Source: Galaxea fascicularis (taxonomy: Eukaryota > Cnidaria > Anthozoa > Scleractinia > Euphylliidae). From it: DNA of 64,000 bases. The stretch is from NCBI GenBank assembly GCA_948470475.1, contig OX419339.1:15859863-15923862 (forward strand), read 5' to 3'. Positions 57,201 through 64,000 of this stretch are shown here, in pieces (position 1 is the stretch's first letter; every line of letters starts with the position of its first letter). The translations under genes were made by a program, and so were the position numbers. The notes beneath the pieces are model-generated. The model was not told the origin of the DNA. It made no database searches and worked only from the letters and a program-made list of their open reading frames with translations.

Positions 57201-59188
57201 GCACTAGCTGTAGGTCGAGAAGTCTTGTGGCCGCTGAGAGCATCTCTTACTGTTTCATGCACAATCTGAATCACTGGTAATGAAAATGCCTGAAATGTAT
57301 TAATTTAAGTGTCATTTTTGTATTACTTTCATAGTGACTACATGGAAAAGTCAAGTTGAGGTCAAAATACAAATCATTTTTTAAATCACTTTTCTTGCCT
57401 TACTTATGTTAAAGGTCATCGTAAATTCAAAGGAGCATAATATCATTGATAGAGGCGCTGTATGATGAGGGGATGTAAGGAACTAAAGTGCTTTCAAAAA
57501 TTCAATATCTCTAACGCAATCATTTTCTACACCCCCCTCCAGCAATACTGCCACAAGATAAAGAACATTATTGCTGTTAATCAAAACAACACTTGCAACT
57601 AAATCAACAAAAACAACCTCGTACCCCAGTCTTTCCGCTTCCAGTCTCAGCAGCCTATAAAAAGAATACCGGTAACACAAATTTACTCATTACATTTTTC
57701 ATTCATTATTAATATTTTTAATTCTACAAAACCAAATGGTAAATTAAAAAGAAACACAAAATAGAAAATAGTGAACAAACCAGTAAAAAGTAGCAAACGA
57801 ATACCAAGGCCCTTAACACATGGAGCTTTCATTTTACAACATTATTAAAAACAAATAATTATTTTTTCTTACCATAAGCACGTCACCACCACCCAGAATC
57901 AAAGGAATGGCTTCAGCTTGTACATCAGTTGGCAGCCTTTATAGAGAACAAAACATATTTTGTTATCCAAAACATTCAAGAGGTATTTGAAAGCTATCGA
58001 ACATACACCTTTTCCCACTCCCATAGTGAGCTATTATGGGTATGTGCTGCTATGAAGGGTATGGTTTTTAAGCATTTTTAGCCTGGGATAGGGTATGGAA
58101 ATCAGTGAGTTTTGGTCTACAAACCATGTAATGGGAATTTTGGTCTTACAAACCATGTAATGGGAATGTGAAATAAAGTGTTGTTGTTGTCTAGAATAGG
58201 GTATCATTTCCAAGAGCTGATCAATAGCTCGAAGAATTTAGTATAAACTATTTTCCCTGAGAACTGATGCTCAGAAAACCAACACAGAAGGGTAGGGACT
58301 TTTGGTGTTTAGTCTTGTATAGGGTTGCAAAATGCACCTGAACTTGATTTGGTTTATGGTAAGGGTTTCAGAGTCCTGGTGGCACACCCCCACCCAAACA
58401 TTTGTGGAGTACCCCCCCCCCCCCACTCCAGGAAAAGACCACTCAGGACTGTTTGTTACAACTTGAGGCAAACACTAAATGACTGATATAAACCTAATGA
58501 ACAACCTTGTAAGAGATTTTTTTAATTAATAGGGTATGGAACAGTACCTACAACACCTGCTCTTTGCATTAAGTAGAGAGGCAGGAAATTCGTAATGATG
58601 AATACTTTCTATGTGCCTTTTAAGTTCTGAATACTTACAGCCAATCCATATCCTCCACTGCCTTGCATATCTCTGGCAACAAGCCAAATTCTATGGAAAA
58701 TACAGAGGAGTATTAGTTACAATTCTTGTAAACCTGCACCTCTTTATACAATCATTGGTATTAATCAAAACTTACAGTAGAACGAGTTGTTGTAAATGCA
58801 TGCATTCGTGCATACCCTAAAAATTAAACATAGCTACAGTAGTACAGTTTGTCTATACATGGGCACGTACTGGAGTAGTGTCATTTCATTCACCTCGCAA
58901 ACTTAACAGCCAGACCATATAGCCATACACATCTTAAGTGAATCCAGTGAAGAATATGAGAAATACGAGTGAAGATAGGGCTGGTATTCACCCCTTATTT
59001 TGTACACGTGTCTCGAATAAAGGTGAGAATGATGCTGACTTTGCCATAATACCTACTTCAAAACTGCTCAACAAGGATCTAGATAATAGTTATTGAAATT
59101 AAGAGGCGTTAGAGGTTTCAGTCTGACTAAGAAATCGAATAATTGTTAAAATAATGAGGCTCAGCTTACCAGAAAAGTGACCCGCCAT
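34619..59188 (-). CDS. DDX1: ATP-dependent RNA helicase DDX1 (DEAD-box with SPRY insert), 744 residues, 32 coding exons
   Basis: DEAD-box helicase; in animals a partner of the RTCB tRNA-ligase complex, also acting in RNA processing and R-loop/DNA-break repair. Coding exons, 5' to 3': 59188-59170, 58690-58639, 57936-57873, 57654-57625, 57289-57187, 54421-54374, 54160-54077, 51459-51376, 50631-50555, 50399-50327, 49599-49523, 48080-48027, 47354-47291, 46890-46817, 46351-46328, 46167-46115, 45938-45878, 45472-45401, 44622-44596, 43848-43759, 43001-42951, 42384-42310, 41259-41200, 40579-40528, 39923-39777, 39147-39056, 38251-38179, 37533-37461, 37291-37249, 37105-37010, 36001-35881, 34740-34619. 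All phases close; 2235 nt. Motifs: Walker [11 protein letters not shown] (46-55); SPRY domain about 105-245 ([18 protein letters not shown]); PSRELA (302-307); TPGKLDD (354-360); DEAD (378-381); SAT (415-417); [11 protein letters not shown] (577-587); HRIGRVGR (608-615). It matches human DDX1 (740 residues) end to end, including the helicase-split SPRY insertion. No defect seen. Confidence 0.97.
35531..35637. mobile_element. Short hairpin MITE in DDX1 intron 31
   Basis: TACTGTAAGTTACGGA pairs with the complement of TCTGTAACTTACAGTA. Inside, TTTTTCCCGTT and TTATGGCCC pair with AACGGGAAAAA and GGGCCATAA. Confidence 0.85.
39285..39445. repeat. DDX1-intron MITE family, diverged copy
   Basis: Begins CAGGGGTTTAATTAAG and contains GGCACTGGGCAAATTGGCTG and TTTTGCCCCCTTGCCTTTGGCACATC. 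It resembles 41490-41640 (GGCTCGGCACCAGTCAAATTTGCC, GTTTTGCC, CAGCACATCATGG) and, at its start, 40163-40340. Confidence 0.55.
40163..40340. mobile_element. MITE, about 178 bp, CAGGGGTTTCATT ends
   Basis: CAGGGGTTTCATTAAGGGCT at the left and GCAATGAAACCCCTG at the right form the terminal inverted repeat. The interior (GGGCAACTGGCAAATTTACC, CTTTACCCGGCTGCTTTTAA, AGAAGACCACAACCAAGTT) is found in reverse orientation at 48139-48330. Confidence 0.8.
40700..40862 (-). repeat. tRNA-derived SINE in DDX1 intron 23
   Basis: Minus-strand tRNA-like head (about 40862-40786): A box TAGCTTAGTCGG, B box GGTTCGATTCC, with GACCTCATAGC and CCACCAAGGTC as decayed acceptor ends. A tail follows with AAGAATTTTTTC, then TACTAGGGCTAACGCCCAG. 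The anticodon stem is degenerate and a tail follows, so it is a SINE rather than a working tRNA gene. Confidence 0.7.
41490..41900. repeat. Diverged repeats with an inverted pair in DDX1 intron 22
   Basis: 41490-41640 is a diverged copy of the family at 39285-39445. Next to it, 41628-41700 (AGCCATTCTC, CCCCAGAGGC, TCAGCACCAAGAATAA) pairs with 41845-41900 in inverted order (TTATTCTTGGTGCTGA, GCCTCTGGGG, AAGAATGG). Confidence 0.55.
42449..42525. repeat. Hairpin in DDX1 intron 21
   Basis: ATATGCTAGTCGCTTGGCAA then CGGGTGAAAGGACAACTG is followed by the inverse (CAGTTGTCCTTTCGCCCG, TTGCCAAGCGACTGGCATAT). The right half plus its continuation (ATCATTCTCACGGG, ATATTACACCATTACCATC) recurs at 42750-42832. 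Confidence 0.8.
42663..42832 (+). repeat. tRNA-derived SINE with a copied tail
   Basis: A tRNA-like head starts at 42663 with A box TTGCTCAGTGG. The GTAGGTTCG phrase could be a broken B box. It is followed by TCTGGGACTCTGATTTC, then the 42486-42595 sequence repeated (AGTTGTCCTTTCACCCGTTG, TTACACCATTACCATCATTA). Confidence 0.6.
43180..43430. repeat. Dispersed repeat in DDX1 intron 20, copy 1
   Basis: Shares GACTGGTTCAGTGTAAC, TTTGGTGGTGGCTGCTTGCT, GGATTGC, CCTCCTTCCCCTGCCTGAG and TGCTAACTGGC, in order, with 45085-45350. A shorter related stretch lies at about 38010-38100. The open frames here are repeat-derived. Confidence 0.7.
45085..45350. repeat. Dispersed repeat in DDX1 intron 18, copy 2
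   Basis: Same orientation and phrase order as 43180-43430, with GTCATTTGCTTGCT and ACCTTTAAGGCACCTGCTCC at its edges. No terminal inverted repeat was found, so the element class is unknown. Confidence 0.7.
46446..46703. mobile_element. Tc1-like MITE, about 258 bp, in DDX1 intron 14
   Basis: Ends CAACGAGTTGCAAAAATACT, TGAGACA and, inverted, CAACCAGTTGCAAAATTGTT, GAGACA. GC-rich tracts CCCTCCCCCT and GGGGGAGAGGGAGGGGG face each other inside. The ends match those of 52082-53664, so the two belong to one family. Confidence 0.8.
48139..48330. mobile_element. MITE, inverted relative of 40163-40340
   Basis: Starts CAGGGGTTTCACTACAATTT and holds GGCTGTGGTCTTCTATTGAC, TTAAAAGCAGCCGGGTAAAG and CCTGGCCCTTAATGAAGACC, the reverse complement order of 40163-40340. 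Confidence 0.75.
48689..49322. mobile_element. 634-bp Tc1/mariner-like non-autonomous element
   Basis: Terminal inverted repeats CAGTACTGTGCAAAAGTAAT at 48689 and inverted at the right end, flanked by TA on both sides (48687-48688 and 49323-49324). CAGT...GCAAAAGT is the usual form of Tc1-like ends. Most of the interior is built from GCGAAATTT or its complement and near variants. The three overlapping plus-strand frames at 48709-49002 come from that repetition and are not genes. Confidence 0.85.
49675..49860. repeat. Dispersed repeat family, copy 1 (DDX1 intron 10)
   Basis: GAGATCAAAATTTAAATTCT, CATTTGTAGCC, TAGTGGGG and TCATCTTGTGTGAT occur in the same order as in 51120-51330 and, in part, in 61735-62110. 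Confidence 0.65.
51120..51330. repeat. Dispersed repeat family, copy 2 (DDX1 intron 8)
   Basis: AAAATTTAAATTCTCATTTG, AGTAGTGGGGAGAGGTTGTT, TGTGTGATCCTGTTCTTAAT, then GAGAAATTTGATGCTGATCA near the end, which also appears at 62079-62098. Confidence 0.7.
52082..53664. mobile_element. Outer 1.58-kb Tc1-like element containing a foldback element (DDX1 intron 7)
   Basis: Ends AGCTACAACCAGTTGCAAAA and, inverted, AGCTACAACGAGTTGCAAAA, each followed by a GAGACACT phrase. These are the ends of the family seen at 46446-46703. No transposase frame is present. The foldback element 52184-53487 sits inside it. Confidence 0.75.
52184..53487. mobile_element. Foldback element with GGTCGATA-type tandem arms
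   Basis: Outer ends CGGATCTTGTTTACCGTAGG and, inverted, CGGATCTTGTTTACTGTAGG. Each arm (about 52207-52480 and 53145-53465) is a tandem run of 8-12 bp variants of GGTCGATA, GGTCGACA and GGCCGATA; the right arm is the complement. A single-copy centre of about 660 bp separates them. The open frames rich in Ser, Thr, Asp, Arg and Tyr in the arms come from the repeat. The layout matches foldback transposons; no transposase was recognised. Confidence 0.8.
54677..54819. mobile_element. Hairpin MITE with CTGGATAG(C/T)GCTATCC motifs
   Basis: Ends CCCCGGTTGTTCAAA and TTTGAACAACAGGGG. The interior is copies of TATCCA(G/C)(T/C)GGATAG. I recognise this hairpin type as frequent in cnidarian and other marine invertebrate genomes (recalled, not searched). 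Confidence 0.85.
55748..56823. mobile_element. Harbinger-type element, 1.08 kb, carrying a MADF gene
   Basis: Ends AGGCCCGGCCAAACGGATCC and the complement at 56823, flanked by TAA on both sides (55745-55747 and 56824-56826), the 3-bp target typical of PIF/Harbinger. Subterminal inverted copies of CAACATGTTG and CAACATCATCCAACA words are present. It encodes a MADF protein but no DDE transposase, so it would need a partner's transposase. Confidence 0.85.
56076..56426 (+). CDS. MADF-domain DNA-binding protein of the Harbinger-type element, 116 residues
   Basis: Starting at ATG 56076 ([10 protein letters not shown]) the frame has a Ser-rich lead, a basic patch (NRKRKGK) and then a MADF/Myb-SANT-like domain at about residues 47-112: the first helix [19 protein letters not shown], then [19 protein letters not shown] and a third helix around [19 protein letters not shown]/Harbinger elements encode such a protein beside the transposase to bind element ends. 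I prefer this start over the upstream ATG at 55809 because the added residues come from terminal-repeat sequence. The tail is short and basic (KKSKSG). The frame is intact. Confidence 0.75.
   Translation: MANEESFQLFSEESTSDLSANRKRKGKAAVENPRTLKSRRWCDAEVDRLIELLEERPCLWDVFCKDYHAREKRERAYEDTGNELKIDVSDIKAKIVGLRSQLRILLFQHFKKSKSG
57290..59169. other. DDX1 introns 1-4 region: no further gene
   Basis: Between the small DDX1 exons this stretch holds AT-rich intron, a short duplication (AAACCATGTAATGGGAAT at about 58121 and 58148) and a C run near 58411. Nothing else was recognised. Confidence 0.5.
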
Positions 59189-59328
59189 TTTGATTTGCGC
59201 AGCGCGCGAAAAAAGGAAAACTGGAAATGGTAGTGCCAGTCTCACCCCGATGCGTTAAATAGGCCTGGCGAATATTGGCTTTTCGTTCAGAGGAACTTTG
59301 GCTTTTCAGCGTAAGTTGTGGAATGTAA
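59189..59328. promoter_or_regulatory. Probable bidirectional promoter DDX1/SIRT5
   Basis: Only 140 bp separate the ATG of DDX1 (minus, 59188) and of SIRT5 (plus, 59329). The DDX1 side is CpG-containing (GCGCAGCGCGCG). No TATA box is visible. Both 5' UTRs must be short or overlap. Shared control of the two genes is inference. Confidence 0.65.
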
Positions 59329-60421
59329 ATGATTGGATTGCGGAAGCTAAGTGTGAGGGCATCCACCCACAAGTTTCGAACCATTATGGTGGATAACACC
59401 TTTCATACAACCAGCGAAGCTAAAGCAGAATTCCGAGATCTGCTCCATAAAGCACAAAATGTTGTAGTTCTCACTGGTGCTGGAGCAAGTGCTGAAAGCG
59501 GTATTCCAACATTTCGAGGAGCGGGCGGTCTTTGGAGAACTTTCAGAGCTCCGGAATTAGCGAGTCCCGATGCGTTTGCCAGAAATCCGTCGCTAGTTTG
59601 GGAATTTTACAGCTACAGGAGGGAAGTTGTCTTGACAAGAGAGCCAAATAAAGCCCATTATGCCATAGCAGAATTTCAAAAGAGGCTCAAAGATGGAGGA
59701 AGGAGCGTTACTGTAATCACACAGAATGTTGATGAGTTGCATCAAAAGGCCGGCACTGAAGGAGTTATAGAGCTTCATGGTTAGTTCATGGTCTACGTGT
59801 TACCATGCCCCATCCACCCCCCACCGTTCCCGCCTGGGCATTGACAATTTTTTTCTTACTTGGCAGTCTATTCCCCACCCCGCTTCACTGACCTGAGATC
59901 AGGCAGGTTAGGCCTTGATATCATCCATATTTGATAATCTGATAATTAGTGCCTTGTGATGTAGCATGCAGGAAAATTGTTAGTTATCTGGATGGTATAT
60001 TTTGTTACTGAATGGATATTGACCTTCAAACTCTCAACTTTAACTCAAGTTATTTCTGTCACATGACATGTACTAATCCGATCTTAACTTGTACAGGGAA
60101 ACATTTACTTGTAAAATTCATTAATTATTCATGAGGGTGCAAACCAATCCCAGCACAGTATTCAGATCACAACTGTAAACCCCAATACAAATCAACAGTA
60201 GAATTAACTTTTGATACAGATCTCTACTGATTAAAATGAATAACAAAATGGACATATTTTCATCATAGAATTTAATTTTACAGGTTAAAACAGAACATAC
60301 AAAAAAAAATGCGATGAAATATTGTATTCAGTTTAATGTATTCATTTCACAAGCAGGATAAAATATTCACGTCCGATCTGTATGGACGTTTACAATGGCT
60401 TGCCTGTCAGCTTGCCATTGT

Positions 60422-60461
<40 letters not shown>

Positions 60462-62216
60462 GATGTCAGTGAAGTGCAGAGTTTAGAAAATACCGGTAAC
60501 AGAACCTGTATTGGAGACAACCATGACTAGATTTCGGTTTTAACAGTATTATTTTTTAATTTTTAGGTACACTGTTCAAGACAAGATGCACTGCTTGTAG
60601 TCACATAAAAGAAAACAGGAACAGTCCAATTGTCCCTGCATTAGAAGGAAAAGGGTAAGTTATACTGTACTCAAACAGCAAAAAGCTTGTGTGAAAAAAT
60701 ATAAATGGATTTTTAAAAGCTCATTTCTGTAATTATCACAGACTATAGACTGGTTTCCAATAATTATTGCAGCTGATGAGTAATTAATTGGTTGGAATGG
60801 TATTAAAATTAACATTGATAGTGTCACAGAACTACCCCTGCACTGTACAATAGAATTGTGCAGAGATGATGCAGGTATTAAGTTCATTGTTTATATTATT
60901 ATTATTATCTTTATTTGGATCTAGGGCCCCAGATCCAGATGCTCAAGATGCAAAAATCTCAGAAAAAGATTTGCCCAGGTAAGAAGTAAACAGTTTGCCT
61001 GAGAAAACAGACTGATTATATTGTTTGACATGGCAAAACAAGTGTTAACAAGTCACATTTTCTTAAGCTACAACAAGTTGACTCATCCATAAAAAGCATC
61101 TTCCAGCATACTTCTAATTAATTTTTGTGTTTATGATTTATGTTCTGCAGGTGTAGTCAGCCAAACTGTGGGGCATTAGTCCGTCCTCATGTAGTGTGGT
61201 TTGGAGAAAGCCTTGATTTCAAAGTACTGCAGGAAACTGACGTTGCCCTGGAGAAATGTGACATGTGTCTTTTGGTGAGCATATTTTGCCTCTTTTCTAA
61301 TCATGAAAGTCTTAAGTGCACCTTTACCAAACTACCACCTTGTGTTAAGTGCTGTGCATTGTAATCTAATCAGGTTGGCACTTCATCTGTGGTTTACCCA
61401 GCTGCTGGATTTGCTCCATTGCTGGCTGCTAAAGGAGTTCCAGTTGCCGAGTTTAATATGGAAGAAACTCCGTGTACTGGAGCATTCAGGTAACAAATTG
61501 AGGATGTTTTGTAAGTCAGATTAATTTGTTGTGTGCTAATATCATTTGTTAATGACAACCTTGTTTCTGAGTTTCTTCCCTTCCCTTCCCTCACTCACTC
61601 CAAGGGAAAGGAAGAAAAGACCATGAGAACAAGATTGTATGAATCCAGGTTTCCTGACTATAACATCTGACTTTGAATGTTTTTACAACTGCTGAGTACC
61701 TGTATCCCTCTTTATACTTTTTTAACACTTCAAATGACAAGATCAAATTTTAATTCTCATTAATTTTCTATAGGATTAGTGAGGAGTTGTTAAAATTCGA
61801 GCAATTTCTTCTGTGATCCTTTTCTTTTAAATTCTCATGACTTTTTTTACACAGTGTAAAGTTATATTGACTTAAGCAGTTACAGAAAATATCACATACC
61901 TCCCCACAAAGGGTGAATGGAAATTCCAAGGGGGAGGGGAGTGGCAAAAGCAAAAGGTTTTAAAGAAGAGCATGGAGCTAAATTGGAATTTCAGGTGTGG
62001 TAAGGGTACAAACCAAAAATCCCTCCTTTGGGGGGGAGGGTGGGGAGTATGGATATTTTCTGGAACCACACATTTCAAGGAGAAATTTGATGCTGATCAC
62101 TCTAAGAGTTTTTAAAGGGTTTGAAATGGGTATCCTTTTATTATTTTTACAGGTTTCACTTTCAGGGACCAGCAGGTGACACTCTGCCTCCATTACTAGC
62201 TGAAAAATCAGACTGA
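59329..62216 (+). CDS. SIRT5: NAD-dependent protein deacylase sirtuin-5, mitochondrial type, 298 residues, 6 exons
   Basis: Removes succinyl, malonyl and glutaryl groups from lysines of mitochondrial enzymes using NAD. Exons 59329-59779, 60567-60654, 60925-60978, 61151-61274, 61374-61489 and 62153-62216 join in phase (897 nt with TGA). The start at 59329 is preferred over 59386 because residues 1-19 ([19 protein letters not shown]) are basic and amphipathic like a mitochondrial import signal. NAD motif [18 protein letters not shown] spans about 50-67. Tyr94 and Arg97 in [10 protein letters not shown] match human Tyr102 and Arg105, which read the acidic acyl group and define the SIRT5 class. 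TQNVDELH is at 131-138 and the catalytic His is 150 in ELHG. Zinc Cys are 158, 161, 199 and 204. RPHVVWFGE and [10 protein letters not shown] follow. No catalytic residue is missing. Confidence 0.97.
60356..60455. mobile_element. Hairpin MITE in SIRT5 intron 1
   Basis: GATAAAATATTCACGTCCGA is inverse-related to the right end TCATATTTTATC. The core CGATCTGTATGGACGTTTAC, AATGGC pairs with GCCATTGTAAACGCCCATAC, AGATC across a short centre. Confidence 0.85.
61735..62110. repeat. Dispersed repeat family, copy 3, with an insertion (SIRT5 intron 5)
   Basis: Begins GATCAAATTTTAATTCTCAT and ends GAGAAATTTGATGCTGATCA, CTCTAAGAG, as in 51120-51330. The middle (about 61880-62070) is foreign, with GGGGAGGGGAGTGGC and GGGGGGGAGGGTGGGGAG tracts, so another element seems to have inserted. 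Confidence 0.55.
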
Positions 62217-64000
62217 AGTCTGAGTGGTTCTCTTAAATTTCTTTGGGTAAGTAGTCTTCTTTTTTAAAAGGTTTAGTGAATAATTACCTAAATGTTAGCG
62301 AGACTTCAAACACGTTGTTTGATGAGTTGTCTTCACTGAAAGGTCTCTGATGAGTCTCTTGGCAGGGACGAAACATGTGTGTCAGACTAGCCATGAAAAT
62401 ATATGTTTGAGGAGAAAAAATAATAGTCCAAAGCCTAGATGTTTGAAAGGTGATCAAAGCTAGTAGCTAGTCCACAATAAAATAATTAAGTGTGCTGAAG
62501 TTTTCATCTTGCTCATTGAGAGACGTGTTTTCATTTTGAAAACAAACTATTGTTAATCTCCCTGGTGATTGACAAACTTATGTCCAAGACAGCTCAATTT
62601 TGTTTTCAATAAATATTCAAAACATGTGATCTACATTGAATGGTAATTCAACTGGAATCATAGTTCACATTAATCTGGGATTAGATTGATCATGCTTTGA
62701 ACAACTGGGCCAAAGGTAGTTGTTACAAAATACAACTAAGTGTGAATTAATTTAGGCTCATTCTTGTGGAGCACTTCACCCCCCCCCCCCCCCCGAACCC
62801 AAAAGTATGGTGCTTTTCTTTTATCCATTCAAAAAAGTGTAAAATTAATTTGCAAAGCTCCACGTTTAGAAGCTTGTTTCTTACGACCTTAACAAGAACT
62901 GCCGTTACAAAATGGGTAGCTACAATAAATTATATGAAAAGCACATTTTGGTATTTTTTTAGTTGGTAGTCACGTGGTGGTTAATGGGCATGCTCATCAG
63001 AAATGAACATGCTTTGGCCAATTCAAGATTTCAGGGAAGTGGAGACCAGCTAGGCTACATGTCTGTCAGAGTGAGTCTTTATGAGCATCCATAGATGCAC
63101 TACACCTTTGAAGAAGTATATTGTAAAGTATGAGGTTTTTCTTTATTTTTAGCTTCTGATCAGTATTGGTTTAATAATAATTTGGAGCCCTGTGTTCCTC
63201 AACCCCTAAAGTGGCTCTGTCCCCCCCCCCCCACCCAGAACAAAATGTGAAAACAGAACAAAGTACTAACTTCAAATTGAGAAAACGTTCATGTAAGCAT
63301 TATAGTGGCAAAAGATGTAATGTATTTTCTCAGTTGTCACATGCAGTTTTTCATGCCACTTATTACCAAAACTTTCTTTTTTTGGAGTTAAATGGAGGTT
63401 GGGTGCTCAAGGATCTGAGGACTGGTACCAACGACCCAAACCCAGGTCGGTGGAACACCTCATAAGCCTGCCCTACCCACAACCCAGCCATGGGCCCCAC
63501 CCAACACACCAGCCCCCAAGTCAAGCACCCGTCACACTGAACAATACGTTCAATGGAAAAAACAATCCCTAATGGGGAGAGGAGGGAGGGGAAATACTCC
63601 AAGGCATGCGAGTGCCAACACACCGAATGCTGAGCCAAACAAAACCACGAGGACATGCGAAGGCGCACGCATGTGCAAAAGAACTGCTGACTGCTAGAAC
63701 TGCCAGAAGACACCACAGAGAAGCCCAACATGTAAATAACACACACACCCCCAAAATACTAATAACAAAATAATGCTAATGCCACACCACACCAAAACAA
63801 ACAGAGCAACTTGCTCCTAGTCGTTAACTAAGTTAAATTGTATTTAACCCTATGAAAAACATTAAACAAAAACTTAATAGAACAGATTGGTTATTTTGAT
63901 GGCGTGTTTTGCTTGACTTTGGTACAAATTTTGTGGTACATGTAATTGTGGTACTCAGTACTTCATTTATGGTATTGGCAATAAATGTACCGGTACTTGT
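62217..64000. other. 3' flank of SIRT5; no gene seen
   Basis: AATAAA at 62610 is a possible polyadenylation signal for SIRT5 (unproven). Homopolymer C runs lie at about 62778 and 63222. About 63410-63780 is an unusually C/A-rich, less AT-rich stretch (CCCCACCCAACACACCAGCC) that looks like an unclassified repeat; its two overlapping minus-strand frames are unsupported. The very end is AT-rich. Confidence 0.4.

Noticed and set aside
63363..63754. Cys/Trp/Val-rich minus-strand frames that could suggest a membrane protein
   Set aside because: Two overlapping frames in a biased C-rich repeat, with no splice or domain support.

Overview
The window is animal nuclear DNA, most likely from an anthozoan cnidarian (stony-coral or anemone type). 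It is AT-rich, its genes carry many introns with GT..AG borders, and gene-free DNA is full of tRNA-derived SINEs, hairpin MITEs, a LINE relic and nested DNA transposons. One SINE (8960-9215) looks like a family I associate with coral genomes. The taxon call is inference. I see no operon, ribosome-binding site, CRISPR array or rRNA.

Region 1-16.9 kb is mainly repeats: a GTTACC-type array (about 330-895), a tandemly doubled 741-bp repeat unit (1721-3203), a SINE pair, a broken LINE reverse transcriptase on the minus strand (about 12910-13480) and a hairpin element (15745-15924). The only gene candidate is an intronless minus-strand frame at 4180-4695.

Region 17-34 kb holds an intronless frame (17010-17480), a nearly perfect 605-bp inverted duplication (19093-20337) whose arms each carry the same short ankyrin-like first-exon frame, a tRNA-Gly(GCC) gene (20371-20441), a four-exon gene for a probably N-myristoylated coiled-coil protein (20764-22117), and a two-exon minus-strand gene (26579-29360). 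That last gene encodes a secreted protein whose C-terminal domain matches the bacterial Tlde1/DUF2778 L,D-transpeptidase-like family, which makes it the most unusual gene here.

Region 34.6-62.2 kb is two conserved housekeeping genes in head-to-head order. DDX1 (minus strand, 32 coding exons, 744 residues) spans 34619-59188. SIRT5 (plus strand, 6 exons, 298 residues) spans 59329-62216. Their start codons are 140 bp apart, so a shared bidirectional promoter is likely. I rebuilt all exons by hand; every splice phase closes and both frames run from ATG to stop. The DDX1 introns hold many mobile elements, including a Harbinger-type element with a MADF gene nested inside another element (55444-57126) and a foldback element with GGTCGATA-like arms nested inside a Tc1-like element (52082-53664). 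The last 1.8 kb contains no gene I can support.
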